A stretch of 64,000 nt of DNA from Amycolatopsis alba DSM 44262. Its GTDB lineage: Bacteria > Actinomycetota > Actinomycetes > Mycobacteriales > Pseudonocardiaceae. The stretch covers positions 4,419,665-4,483,664 of the forward strand of contig NZ_KB913032.1 of the NCBI RefSeq assembly GCF_000384215.1, read 5' to 3'. A program made the translations under genes and the position numbers. Of this stretch, positions 1 through 8,520 are shown one piece after another. The notes beneath the pieces were generated by a model. The model saw nothing but the letters and a program-made list of their open reading frames with translations. It searched no databases and was not told the origin of the DNA. Every line of letters begins with the position of its first letter. Within the stretch, counting starts at the first letter, position 1.

Positions 1-2
1 CG

Positions 3-293
3 CCGTCTTCGGCGCCTTTCCGGGCCTTGGCCGACGCCCTGCGGGCCGACAGGATCGCGCTGGCCGCCGTCGCGCGCGGGACGGCGAACCCGAAACTGGA
101 CCTGACGGCGATCGCCGTCCCGACCCTGATCCTGGCCGGGGACACCGACCCGCTGGCCGCCGAACCCGAACGCCTGGCCGCCGCCATCGCCGGCGCCCGC
201 CTCGTCCGCGTCCCCGGCGACCACATGGCCGCCGTCATGCACCCCGCCTTCGGCTCCACCCTGGCCGCCTTCCTCACCTCCCACGACCTCTGA
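3..293 (+). CDS. alpha/beta hydrolase, C-terminal part (5' truncated by window edge)
   Basis: The frame is open from the window edge, so the true start lies upstream. The visible ~97 residues carry the end of an alpha/beta-hydrolase fold: a strand and acid-residue turn (VPTLILAGDTDPLA) followed by GDHMAAV, where the His fits the catalytic histidine. The nucleophile elbow would lie outside the window. Substrate cannot be told. The gene ends nine bases before a pair of palindromic repeats and faces a convergent gene. Confidence 0.75.
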   Translation, partial: PSSAPFRALADALRADRIALAAVARGTANPKLDLTAIAVPTLILAGDTDPLAAEPERLAAAIAGARLVRVPGDHMAAVMHPAFGSTLAAFLTSHDL

Positions 294-301
294 CCCCCGT
301 G

Positions 302-363
302 TCGACTTTCGCGGGCTAATCGCGATCCGGCGCCCACTCGACTTTCGCGGGCTAATCGCGATC
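302..363. repeat. two tandem copies of the intergenic palindromic element
   Basis: Copies at 302-327 and 338-363, same orientation, 36 bp apart. Both have the TCGACTTTCGC left half and GCTAATCGCGATC right half. They lie between two convergent genes, which fits a 3'-end role such as bidirectional termination (inference). Confidence 0.9.
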
Positions 364-392
364 TGGTGGCAGGAAGCGCAGGTCAGCGGGGG

Positions 393-1238
393 TCAGTTGC
401 CGGTGGGGGGAGCGGGGCAGGGCTCCGGGGAGTTGGCGTGGCCGGTGATCAGCCACTGGCCCATCTCGACTTCCTGCAGGGTGAAGCTGCCCAGCAGGGG
501 GCCGCCGCGGATGCTGTACCAGCAGGAGTGGATCGTCAGGTTCTGCCGCGGGACCACGCTCGACATCGGGCGCACCGCGTAGATGTACGGCGTGATGTCG
601 GTGACCTTGGCGTTCAGCGCCGGGACGGCGGTCGCGCAGTCCGGGTAGCCGAGGTCTCGGGCGAACTGGGCTTGCGCCTGCTCGCTCATCGACAGGCAGA
701 CCTTCTCGACACGGGTGGCGGGCGGGTACGGCTTGCCGATCGTGTCGTAGATGGCCCGGACGGCTTCCCAGGGATTGGTCGAAAGCACCTGGTTGGTGTG
801 GTGCTTGCCGCCGCCGCCCTGGACGAACGTCGCCGTGTCCTGACCTGCGTCGCTGGGGAAGATCTGCCGGTAGGCGATGGTGGCCCCGACGCAGATCAGC
901 ACGATCACGATCACCCAAGCGAGGAGTTTCCCGCCGAGACGTCGCAGCCAACGCGGCAGGCGCGGACGAGGGGCGGGCACGAGCTCGCCGGGTGGCGGTC
1001 CCGGAGGCGCCGGTGGCTGTCCTCCGTAGTGCTGGGTCACGGGCTGGGTGGGCTGGGCCGGGACGAGGCCCTGGTTCTGCGCCTCGGTGAACTTCAGATA
1101 GTCCTGGAACTGCTGAAACTGCTGGAACTGGCGCAGTTGCTCCTCGTCCAGCCGGGGCGCGGGCTGACCGCCCGCCTTGGGCTCGATGCCCGTGCCGGGC
1201 TGGTCGACCGGCTTTCCGTCATCACGCTGCTCCGCCAC
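393..1238 (-). CDS. hypothetical single-pass membrane protein
   Basis: 281 residues, GTG start. Residues 1-90 are Gln/Pro-rich and probably disordered and cytoplasmic, including a QQFQQFQ run. A basic stretch (RPRLPRWLRRLGGK) precedes one transmembrane segment (about 104-125, LLAWVIVIVLICVGATIAY). About 155 extracytoplasmic residues follow, with four cysteines that could form disulfides. I do not recognise a family. Topology suggests a cell-envelope protein. It is transcribed towards the repeat pair at 302-363 and diverges from the rplJ leader. Confidence 0.75.
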   Translation of the reverse strand: MAEQRDDGKPVDQPGTGIEPKAGGQPAPRLDEEQLRQFQQFQQFQDYLKFTEAQNQGLVPAQPTQPVTQHYGGQPPAPPGPPPGELVPAPRPRLPRWLRRLGGKLLAWVIVIVLICVGATIAYRQIFPSDAGQDTATFVQGGGGKHHTNQVLSTNPWEAVRAIYDTIGKPYPPATRVEKVCLSMSEQAQAQFARDLGYPDCATAVPALNAKVTDITPYIYAVRPMSSVVPRQNLTIHSCWYSIRGGPLLGSFTLQEVEMGQWLITGHANSPEPCPAPPTGN

Positions 1239-1367
1239 GTCACCATGATGCCTCCCGAGACCTTCCGCGCACTCCGCCGGTCGCGTTTAGCCCTCCATCC
1301 ATGCCCCCGCCGCCACCCTCAACGGACCCCGTGCGGAGGGCGGGAGAGGGTCGCGTATTCTTGTCAA

Positions 1368-1540
1368 GGTTCTACCGAAGACCGCTGGTCTTCTCCTGGT
1401 CATCTGGCCTGGAGAACGAAGGCCCCGCTAGGGCGGGCGACCCGCGCAGGAGGAACGAGGCTCGTCCACGATGCATGTCGTCGTGTGCCCTGACGCCCCG
1501 CGCCTGTCTGCGCTGGGGCGTTTCGTCGTTTCAGGGCTCT
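1368..1540 (+). ncRNA. ribosomal protein L10 leader with attenuator hairpin
   Basis: The 340-base gap before rplJ contains an ACCGAAGACCGCTGGT-type block near 1374, like the L10-binding site of rplJ leaders. A strong hairpin follows: arms ACGCCCC at 1493-1499 and GGGGCGT at 1515-1521, then TTT. In the known mechanism, L10 (or L10-L12) binds its own leader and lowers rplJL expression. The family assignment is by motif and position. A -10-like TATTCT lies at 1356-1361 but I see no convincing -35. Confidence 0.7.
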
Positions 1541-1578
1541 CAAGGCCAGTGGACCACTAGCCAAGAGAGGAGGCGACC

Positions 1579-2130
1579 ATGGCGAAGCCCGACAAGGAGG
1601 CGGCCGTCGCCGAGATCGCGGAGAGCTTCCGCAGCAGCTCGGCCACAGTCGTTACCCAGTACACCGGCCTCTCCGTGTCCCAGCTGTCCCAGCTGCGCCG
1701 CGCTCTCGGCACCAGTGCCAAGTACCGGGTCGCGAAGAACACCCTCGTCAAGCGTGCCGCCACGGACGCGGGCATCGAGGGCCTTGAAGACCTGTTCGTC
1801 GGCCCGACCGCGATCGCCTTCGTCGAAGGTGAAGCTGTTGACGCCGCGAAGGCGCTTCGCGACTTCGCGAAGGACAACAACGCGCTTGTGATCAAGGGCG
1901 GCTTCATGGACGGCAAGACGCTGTCCGTGGACGAGATCAACAAGATCGCCGATCTCGACAGCCGTGAGGTCCTGCTCGCCAAGGCGGCGGGCGCGTTCAA
2001 GGCGAAGCTGTCCCAGGCCGCCGCGCTGTTCCAGGCGCCGGCGTCCCAGGTCGCTCGCCTGGCTGCCGCGCTGGAGGAGAAGCAGCGCAACGCCGGTACC
2101 GAAGCAGCCGAAGCACCCGCCGAGAGCTGA
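1579..2130 (+). CDS. rplJ: 50S ribosomal protein L10
   Basis: 183 residues, slightly longer than usual (~170-175) because of an acidic Ala/Glu tail. L10 forms the base of the ribosomal stalk and holds L7/L12 dimers through its C-terminal helix. The N-terminal part ([20 protein letters not shown]) and [13 protein letters not shown] are typical. ATG with a strong upstream AGAGGAGG. First gene behind the L10 leader, 48 bp before rplL. The usual upstream rplK-rplA pair is not in the window. Confidence 0.98.
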   Translation: MAKPDKEAAVAEIAESFRSSSATVVTQYTGLSVSQLSQLRRALGTSAKYRVAKNTLVKRAATDAGIEGLEDLFVGPTAIAFVEGEAVDAAKALRDFAKDNNALVIKGGFMDGKTLSVDEINKIADLDSREVLLAKAAGAFKAKLSQAAALFQAPASQVARLAAALEEKQRNAGTEAAEAPAES

Positions 2131-2178
2131 ACACCCCCCACCCCGAACTTTTAGTTCGTTTCAGAGAGGAAAGCCACC

Positions 2179-2565
2179 ATGGCGAAGCTGAGCACCACCG
2201 AGCTGATCGACGCCTTCAAGGAGCTCACCCTTCTTGAGCTGTCCGAGTTCGTCAAGGAATTCGAGACCACCTTCGACGTGACCGCGGCCGCCCCGGCTGC
2301 CGTCGTCGCCGCCGGCCCGGTCGGCGCTGCCCCGGCCGCCGCCGAGGAGCAGGACGAGTTCGACGTCGTCCTCGAGTCCGCTGGTGAGAAGAAGATCCAG
2401 GTCATCAAGGTCGTCCGTGAGGTCGTCTCGGGCCTGGGCCTGAAGGAGGCCAAGGAGCTGGTCGAGGCCGCTCCCAAGGCCCTTCTGGAGAAGGTCGACA
2501 AGGAGGCCGCCGAGGCCGCCAAGGAGAAGCTCGAGGCCGCGGGCGCCAAGATCGCCATCAAGTGA
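2179..2565 (+). CDS. rplL: 50S ribosomal protein L7/L12
   Basis: 128 residues. Three parts are visible: an N-terminal dimerisation helix region (1-35, [18 protein letters not shown]), an Ala/Gly/Pro hinge (36-58), and the factor-binding C-terminal domain ([21 protein letters not shown] onwards). It recruits and stimulates translational GTPases. RBS GAGAGGAAAG precedes the ATG. A strong terminator follows, so rplJ-rplL form their own unit, apart from rpoBC. Confidence 0.98.
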   Translation: MAKLSTTELIDAFKELTLLELSEFVKEFETTFDVTAAAPAAVVAAGPVGAAPAAAEEQDEFDVVLESAGEKKIQVIKVVREVVSGLGLKEAKELVEAAPKALLEKVDKEAAEAAKEKLEAAGAKIAIK

Positions 2566-2603
2566 TCTCGGGCGCGTAAGCGCCTACCGCAGCACCGTCG
2601 AAG

Positions 2604-2636
2604 GGGCGGGCATCCACCACGGATGCCCGCCCTTTC
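2604..2636 (+). terminator. rplJL terminator
   Basis: Inverted repeat GGGCGGGCATCC / GGATGCCCGCCC with a 5-base ACCAC loop, followed by TTT. It lies about 40 bp after the rplL stop. Confidence 0.9.
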
Positions 2637-2714
2637 GCTTTGGTCACGACCGTTGCGTCCGGTTCATGCTCTCCGATTACAGAGGACTTGTCCTGCTGCG
2701 GAAGGTGACTTGCG

Positions 2715-3047
2715 ATGACCGACGGCCACACACGCGTCAGATACTTCGCGACCGCGTCTCTCGACCCCTATGAAGTCGAGAAACGGATCAAGAACGCAAA
2801 GGCCCAGGTCGAAGGCATTGACGGCGTGGATGAGCCCAGTCCCGTCTACACCGATCAGTTGCTCGTCGAGATTCTCGCTCAACAGGTCGCCGCTCGGCGC
2901 TATTTGCTGACCCTCGCCGTCATCGCCGTGCTCGGTGTCGCCGCCTCGGTGATCTGCGCGATCGTCATCGCCGTCCAGGTCACGGAGGCCAACGCCCACT
3001 CCAGCAGCTCGTCGTCTTCCTCCTACTGCGGCCTCTATCGCTGCTAG
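2715..3047 (+). CDS. small single-pass membrane protein, unknown
   Basis: 110 residues, ATG start. Residues 1-62 are soluble and charged (DPYEVEKRIKNAKAQVEGID). A long transmembrane segment covers about 65-90 (LLTLAVIAVLGVAASVICAIVIAV). The short tail carries eight serines in a row and ends SYCGLYRC with two cysteines. No family recognised. The gene stands alone between the rplL terminator and the mce locus, with an intergenic repeat 13 bp past its stop. Confidence 0.7.
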   Translation: MTDGHTRVRYFATASLDPYEVEKRIKNAKAQVEGIDGVDEPSPVYTDQLLVEILAQQVAARRYLLTLAVIAVLGVAASVICAIVIAVQVTEANAHSSSSSSSSYCGLYRC

Positions 3048-3059
3048 GCCCAGGGCACC

Positions 3060-3089
3060 GGATCGCGATTAGCCCGCGAAACTCGATCC
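3060..3089. repeat. intergenic palindromic element, reverse orientation
   Basis: GGATCGCGATTAGC, CC, GCGAAACTCGATCC. It is 13 bp after the preceding stop and about 270 bp before the mce operon. Confidence 0.9.
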
Positions 3090-3135
3090 GGGCGCCGAGG
3101 GAGGGGCCAGTTGTGGATCTGCGGCCGGGGGTGAC

Positions 3136-3163
3136 GTGCACTACGGTGCCGCTAGCGGTGCAC
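3136..3163. promoter_or_regulatory. possible operator upstream of the mce operon
   Basis: Two GTGCAC palindromes (3136-3141 and 3158-3163) are exactly 22 bp apart, two helical turns, in the gap before mkl/mceG. That spacing suits a dimer-of-dimers repressor. Mce operons are often controlled by FadR- or TetR-type regulators, but I cannot match this site to one. A TTGACG at 3259 may belong to a promoter; no clear -10 was found. Confidence 0.3.
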
Positions 3164-3354
3164 GGGCGGGCGGCGGGCTGCGCGAAAAGTTACCCGCGGG
3201 TCTGGCCAGAAAAGAAAACTGGTGAGTAACCTGTTCGCACTCAGCTCGTTGCACCTGGTTGACGCGGGTATCGCTGCGCGAACGCATGCGTCCTCTCGGG
3301 CCAGTGGCACGGGACGGCAGTGCGCGACGACGCGGAACAGCTCCTGGAGGTGCG

Positions 3355-4527
3355 ATGGGTGCCGAGGTGGTCATCGAAGGTCTTTCCAAGTCCTTCGGTA
3401 AGCAGGCCATCTGGCGGGACGTCACGCTGACCCTGCCTCCGGGCGAGGTTTCGGCGATGCTCGGTCCGTCCGGAACCGGTAAGTCCGTCTTCTTGAAGTC
3501 GATGATCGGTCTGCTCAAGCCCGACAAGGGCCGGTGCATGATCAACGGCGTCGACATCGTGACGTGCTCCGAACACCAGCTCTACGAGGTGCGCAAGCTC
3601 TTCGGTGTCCTCTTCCAGGACGGCGCCCTCTTCGGCTCGATGAACCTCTACGACAACGTGGCGTTCCCCCTGCGGGAGCACACGAAGAAGTCGGAGACCG
3701 AGGTCCGCCGGATCGTGCTCGAGAAACTCGAGATGACCGGCCTCAACGGCGCCGACAAGAAGCTGCCCGGCGAGATCTCCGGCGGTATGCGCAAGCGCGC
3801 CGGTCTCGCCCGCGCCCTGGTGCTGGACCCGCAGATCATCCTGGTCGACGAGCCGGACTCCGGCCTCGACCCGGTCCGCACCACCTACATCTCCCAGCTC
3901 TTCCTGGACGTCAACGCGCAGATCGACGCGACGTTCCTGATCGTCACGCACAACATCAACCTCGCCCGCACCGTCCCGGACAACCTTGGCATGCTGTTCC
4001 GCAAGGAACTGGTCATGTTCGGCCCGCGCGAGGTGCTGCTGACCAGCGAGGAGCCGGTCGTCAAGCAGTTCCTCAACGGCAAGATGGACGGCCCCATCGG
4101 CATGAGTGAGGAGAAGGACTCGGCCCAGCTCGCCGCGGAGCGCGCGATGTTCGAGGCCGGTCACCACGCGGGCGGTGTCGAGGACATCAGCGGGGTGCCG
4201 CCGCAGATGCAGCCGACGCCTGGCGTGCCGACGCGGATGGGCGCGGTCCGCCGCAAGGACCGCGTCATGCAGATCCTGTCCGGTCTGCCGCACGAGGCAC
4301 AGCAGAGCATCATCGAGTCGCTCTCCCCGGAGGAGCAGCAGCGCTACGGCGTCCGCCCGCAGCGCCTCGCCGCCGCGGGGCACCGTTCCGCACCGCAGAG
4401 CGACGGTCCGATGCCGAACCACCACCAGGGGCAGCTGCCCGACGATCAGGTCGCCTCGATCCCGCATCCGGGGAGACCGGGCAACCACCGCTTGCGGCCA
4501 CATGATCCGGGGTCAGGTGGCGCGTGA
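3355..4527 (+). CDS. mkl: Mce transport ATPase MceG/Mkl
   Basis: About 390 residues from ATG 3355, chosen because CTGGAGG lies just upstream and the ABC domain starts at once; the frame is also open further upstream. ATPase of the MlaFEDB-like Mce lipid importer. Walker A GPSGTGKS is at residues 37-44, the signature ISGGMRKRAGLARAL begins near 141, Walker B ILVDEPDSGLDP near 162, and the His switch is in VTHNINLA. A C-terminal extension of ~150 residues (with LSGLPHEAQQSIIESL) is typical of actinobacterial Mkl. It energises the permease pair encoded next, with a 4-bp overlap. Confidence 0.93.
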   Translation: MGAEVVIEGLSKSFGKQAIWRDVTLTLPPGEVSAMLGPSGTGKSVFLKSMIGLLKPDKGRCMINGVDIVTCSEHQLYEVRKLFGVLFQDGALFGSMNLYDNVAFPLREHTKKSETEVRRIVLEKLEMTGLNGADKKLPGEISGGMRKRAGLARALVLDPQIILVDEPDSGLDPVRTTYISQLFLDVNAQIDATFLIVTHNINLARTVPDNLGMLFRKELVMFGPREVLLTSEEPVVKQFLNGKMDGPIGMSEEKDSAQLAAERAMFEAGHHAGGVEDISGVPPQMQPTPGVPTRMGAVRRKDRVMQILSGLPHEAQQSIIESLSPEEQQRYGVRPQRLAAAGHRSAPQSDGPMPNHHQGQLPDDQVASIPHPGRPGNHRLRPHDPGSGGA

Positions 4528-5318
4528 GCTCTCCCGCTTCATCGGCGAAGATCCCCGGAATCGGCATGTTGCGCGAGACCGGGAACCTGTTCGCTCTCGG
4601 CCTCGACATCGTTCGTGGCATTTTCCAGCGCCCGTTCCAGCTGCGGGAGTTCATCCAGCAGGCCTGGTTCATCGCGAGCGTCACGATCCTGCCGACGGCG
4701 CTCGTCGCGATCCCGTTCGGCGCGGTCATCTCGCTGCAGTTCGGTTCCCTTGCCCGCCAGCTCGGCGCCCAGTCCTACACGGGCGCCGGGTCGGTGCTCG
4801 CCACCGTGCAGCAGGCCAGTCCGCTGGTCACCGCGCTGCTGGTCGCGGGGGCCGGTGGCAGCGCGGTCTGCGCCGACATCGGCGCGCGGACCATCCGTGA
4901 AGAGATCGACGCCATGGAGGTACTCGGCGTCTCCGCGGTGCAGCGGCTGATCGTGCCGCGTGTGCTCGCGATGATGCTGGTGGCGCTCCTGCTGAACGGC
5001 ATGGTCAGCGTCATCGGCGTGCTCGGCGGCTACTTCTTCAACGTCGTCCTCCAGGGTGGGACGCCGGGCGCGTACCTGGCGAGCTTCTCCGCGCTGGCCC
5101 AGCTGCCGGACCTCTGGGTCGGTGAGCTGAAGGCGCTGATCTTCGGCTTCATCGCCGCGGTCGTCGCCTCCTACCGGGGACTGAACCCGTCCGGCGGCCC
5201 GAAGGGCGTCGGCGACGCGGTGAACCAGTCGGTCGTCATCACGTTCCTCATGCTGTTCGTGGTGAACTTCGTGATCACGCTGATCTACCTGCAGATCGTG
5301 CCCGGAAAGCTGGACTGA
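4524..5318 (+). CDS. yrbE1A: MlaE-family permease YrbE A
   Basis: 264 residues, GTG overlapping the mkl stop. Membrane subunit of the Mce transporter, with five to six hydrophobic segments. The MlaE signature AGAGGSAVCADIGARTIREEIDAMEVLGV includes the EEIDAMEVLG coupling helix that meets the ATPase. It probably forms a heterodimer with the next gene product. The locus number '1' is a convenience; which Mycobacterium Mce operon is orthologous cannot be told. Confidence 0.92.
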   Translation: MSSPASSAKIPGIGMLRETGNLFALGLDIVRGIFQRPFQLREFIQQAWFIASVTILPTALVAIPFGAVISLQFGSLARQLGAQSYTGAGSVLATVQQASPLVTALLVAGAGGSAVCADIGARTIREEIDAMEVLGVSAVQRLIVPRVLAMMLVALLLNGMVSVIGVLGGYFFNVVLQGGTPGAYLASFSALAQLPDLWVGELKALIFGFIAAVVASYRGLNPSGGPKGVGDAVNQSVVITFLMLFVVNFVITLIYLQIVPGKLD

Positions 5319-5321
5319 CGC

Positions 5322-6158
5322 ATGACCTTCCTCCAGGGCGCCAAGCGGGTCGCCAATCGTCCATTGCAGACGCTGGACAGCCTCGGTGACCAGATGTCGT
5401 TCTACGGCCGCGCGTTGCTGTGGACGCCGCGGACGCTGCGCCGTTACACCAAAGAGGTCCTGCGGCTGCTCGCCGAAGTGAGTTTCGGTTCCGGTTCGCT
5501 CGCCGTCATCGGCGGCACGGTCGGCGTGATGGTCGGCCTGACGCTGTTCACCGGTGTCCTCGTCGGCCTGCAGGGCTACTCGGCGCTGAACTCGATCGGC
5601 ACCTCGGCCTTCACCGGCTTCCTGACCGCGTTCTTCAACACCCGTGAGATCGCGCCGCTGGTCGCCGGCCTCGCGCTTTCGGCGACCGTCGGCGCCGGGT
5701 TCACCGCCCAGCTGGGCGCGATGCGGATCTCGGAGGAGATCGACGCGCTCGAGGTCATGGGCGTGCCCAGCCTGCCGTACCTGGTGACCACGCGGATCAT
5801 CGCCGGTTTCGTCGCGGTCATCCCGCTGTACGTCATCGGCCTGCTGAGTTCGTATCTCGCTTCCCGGTTGGTCGTTATCTACATCTACAACCAGTCAGCG
5901 GGTACCTACGACCATTACTTCGACCTGTTCTTACCACCGCAGGATGTGCTCTATTCGTTCATCAAGGTGCTGTTGTTCAGCGTCTTGATCATCCTGTCCC
6001 ATTGCTATTTCGGATACCGGGCCTCCGGTGGCCCCGCCGGTGTCGGCGTGGCTGTCGGCAAGGCGGTGCGGCTGAGCATCGTCACGGTGTCCATCATGAA
6101 CTTCTTCATCGGTTTCGCGATCTGGGGAACCGACGTCACGGTGAGGATCGCAGGATGA
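5322..6158 (+). CDS. yrbE1B: MlaE-family permease YrbE B
   Basis: 278 residues, ATG three bases after the previous stop. Second permease of the Mce system. It has the same family signature (GAMRISEEIDALEVMGVPSLPYLV) and several transmembrane helices. Its stop overlaps the mceA ATG (ATGA). Together with YrbE A it should form the inner-membrane channel through which lipid delivered by the MceA-F shuttle enters the cell. Confidence 0.92.
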   Translation: MTFLQGAKRVANRPLQTLDSLGDQMSFYGRALLWTPRTLRRYTKEVLRLLAEVSFGSGSLAVIGGTVGVMVGLTLFTGVLVGLQGYSALNSIGTSAFTGFLTAFFNTREIAPLVAGLALSATVGAGFTAQLGAMRISEEIDALEVMGVPSLPYLVTTRIIAGFVAVIPLYVIGLLSSYLASRLVVIYIYNQSAGTYDHYFDLFLPPQDVLYSFIKVLLFSVLIILSHCYFGYRASGGPAGVGVAVGKAVRLSIVTVSIMNFFIGFAIWGTDVTVRIAG

Positions 6159-7492
6159 TCGCGACAGTCCGGCGCAGGTTGCTCGGCCTGCTCTTGGTCG
6201 CCGTGCTCGTCGGCGGGGTGGTGCTGAGCATCGCGCTGTACCAGAAGGCCTTCACGCCCGTGGTGAGCGTGAAGCTCCAATCGGGCAGCATCGGGAACCA
6301 GTTGCTGAAGCAGTCCGACGTGAAGGTCCGCGGTCTCATCGTCGGCTCGGTGAAGGACATCGCCGCGACCCCGGACGGCGCGGAACTCACGCTCGCGCTG
6401 AATCCGGAGTCGGCGAAACTGATCCCCCAGAACGTTTCCGCACGATTCCTGCCGAAGACGTTGTTCGGTGAGCGTTTCGTTTCCCTCGAAATCCCGGACG
6501 CCCCTTCGGCGCGGACGATCGCCGAGGGTGACGTGATCCCCCAGGACCGGACGTCCGGCGCTGTCGAGCTGGAGCAGGCCTTCGCCCATCTGATGCCGGT
6601 GCTTCAGGCCGTCCAGCCGCAGAAGCTGTCGAGCACGCTTTCGGCGATCTCCACCGCGCTCAACGGCCGCGGCGGTCAGCTCGGCGACACCCTCTCCCAG
6701 CTCGGCTCCTACGTCGGGGACCTGAACCCGCACGAGCCCCAGCTCCAGCAGAACCTCAAGGAACTCGCGAAGTTCTCGGACAATCTCAACGCCGTCGCCC
6801 CGGACCTGGTGCAGACCTTGGACAACCTGAGCACCACCACACGCACCGTGGTGGACCAGAAGATGAACCTGCAGAACCTCTACGGCAGCGTCACCCAGGC
6901 CTCGGTCGATCTGCAGACCTTCCTGCAGAACAACGCGGACAACCTGATCCGGCTCGCCGACAGCGCCCGCCCGACGGCGGAACTGCTGGCGAAGTACGCG
7001 CCGGAGTACCCGTGTGTGATCGGGCAGATGGCCGCCAACCTGCCGAAGATCGACAAGGCCCTCGGCAAGGGCACGGACCGGCCCGGTCTGCACGCGACCA
7101 TCGAGATCACCGTCAACCGCGGGCCGTACCTGCCGGGCAAGGACGAGCCGAGGTTCGAGGACAAACGCGGTCCGCGCTGTTACGACCTGAAGCAGTTCCC
7201 GGACCCGTTCCCGCAGTACCCGCCGGACGGCCCGATCAAGGACGGCAGCACGGCCAAACCGCCGGCGCGGTCGGCCAACGACGGCCTTTCGCCCTCGAAC
7301 GGCTACGCGAACATCGGCGGTTACAACGGCGGGGGAGCGCCCGGCGGTAGCCCGTCCTACAGCGCGTCCGAATCGGACTTCCTCTCGCAGCTGGTCGCCC
7401 CGCAGGTCGGCATGTCCGCCTCGGACGTGCCCGGCTGGGGTTCGCTGCTCGTCGGTCCGCTCTACCGGGGAGCGGAGGTGCACGTCCAGTGA
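6155..7492 (+). CDS. mceA: Mce family protein MceA
   Basis: About 445 residues from ATG 6155, which overlaps the upstream stop; the longer open frame runs inside yrbEB and is not used. One N-terminal membrane anchor (about 8-28, LLGLLLVAVLVGGVVLSIAL). An MCE domain follows (about 33-115, with VKVRGLIVGSVKDI), then a long helical region. The C-terminal ~110 residues are Gly/Pro/Ser-rich. Part of the hexameric MceA-F lipid shuttle outside the membrane. Confidence 0.9.
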   Translation: MIATVRRRLLGLLLVAVLVGGVVLSIALYQKAFTPVVSVKLQSGSIGNQLLKQSDVKVRGLIVGSVKDIAATPDGAELTLALNPESAKLIPQNVSARFLPKTLFGERFVSLEIPDAPSARTIAEGDVIPQDRTSGAVELEQAFAHLMPVLQAVQPQKLSSTLSAISTALNGRGGQLGDTLSQLGSYVGDLNPHEPQLQQNLKELAKFSDNLNAVAPDLVQTLDNLSTTTRTVVDQKMNLQNLYGSVTQASVDLQTFLQNNADNLIRLADSARPTAELLAKYAPEYPCVIGQMAANLPKIDKALGKGTDRPGLHATIEITVNRGPYLPGKDEPRFEDKRGPRCYDLKQFPDPFPQYPPDGPIKDGSTAKPPARSANDGLSPSNGYANIGGYNGGGAPGGSPSYSASESDFLSQLVAPQVGMSASDVPGWGSLLVGPLYRGAEVHVQ

Positions 7493-8520
7493 GGGGATTG
7501 CTCGCGCCGCTGATCAAGCTCTGTGTCTTCGTCGTGGTCACCGTGCTGTTCACGACGATCCTCGGGATCAGCATCGCCAACATCAACACCACCAGCACCA
7601 ACGCCTACAAGGCGCGGTTCAGCGACGCGACCCTGCTGCTGCCCAACGACGACGTCCGCATCGCGGGTGTCCGGGTCGGGCAGGTCAAGGACGTCCGCAT
7701 CGTCGACCGCCGCCAGGCCGAGGTCGAGTTCGAAGTGGACGCCGGCCGCAAGCTGCCCGCCGGGGTCACCGCGCAGATCAAGTTCCGCAACCTGGTCGGC
7801 CAGCGCTACGTCTCGCTCGGACAGGGCACCGACTCCTCCGGGAAGAACCTGGCGCCCGGCGGCAACATCCCCCTGGAGCGGACCACGCCCGCGCTCGACC
7901 TGACGCAGCTGTTCAACGGGTTCAAGCCGCTGTTCACCGCGCTCAACCCGGACGACATCAACAAGCTGTCCTACGAGGTCATCCAGGTCCTGCAGGGCGA
8001 AGGTGGCACGATCGAGAGCCTGCTGAAGCACACTGCTTCGCTGGCCACCACGATCTCCGACAAGGACCAGGTGATCGGTGAGGTCATCGACAACCTGAAC
8101 TCGGTCCTCGACACGGTCAACGCGCATACGCCGCAGCTGAACGACCTGATCGTCAAGCTGCAGCAGCTGGTCTCCGGCCTCGCCGCGGACCGCGAGCCGA
8201 TCGGTGACGCCATCGACTCGCTCGGCACGCTCGCGCAGACCACGTCCGGCCTGCTCGGCGAGGCTCGCGAGCCGCTCAAGCAGGACATCGCTGCGCTCGG
8301 CACGCTGACGAAGAACCTCAACGACAGCCAGCCGATCGTCGAGCACTTCATCCAGTTCCTGCCGCAGAAGGTGACGGCGCTGACCCGCACGGCCGACTAC
8401 GGCTCCTGGTTCAACTTCTTCGCCTGCGAGCTGAAGGGGGCCGTCGCCCTGCCTCCGCTGATCAACGCGCCGATCGATCTGCCGCTGCTGCCGGTGAACC
8501 GGGCGAGGTGCACGGCATGA
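7489..8520 (+). CDS. mceB: Mce family protein MceB
   Basis: 343 residues, GTG overlapping the mceA stop. Membrane anchor at about 8-30, then an MCE domain with the family signature DDVRIAGVRVGQVKDVRI (near 53-70) and FRNLVGQRYVSLGQG. A helical hairpin-like region follows, ending with two cysteines (FFACEL and ARCTA) like those seen in other MceB-D proteins. Predicted subunit of the lipid shuttle. Confidence 0.9.
   Translation: MRGLLAPLIKLCVFVVVTVLFTTILGISIANINTTSTNAYKARFSDATLLLPNDDVRIAGVRVGQVKDVRIVDRRQAEVEFEVDAGRKLPAGVTAQIKFRNLVGQRYVSLGQGTDSSGKNLAPGGNIPLERTTPALDLTQLFNGFKPLFTALNPDDINKLSYEVIQVLQGEGGTIESLLKHTASLATTISDKDQVIGEVIDNLNSVLDTVNAHTPQLNDLIVKLQQLVSGLAADREPIGDAIDSLGTLAQTTSGLLGEAREPLKQDIAALGTLTKNLNDSQPIVEHFIQFLPQKVTALTRTADYGSWFNFFACELKGAVALPPLINAPIDLPLLPVNRARCTA

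Noticed and set aside
6002..6154. Longer N-terminus for mceA
   Set aside because: It lies inside yrbEB in another frame; ATG 6155 overlaps the stop and starts directly at the membrane anchor.
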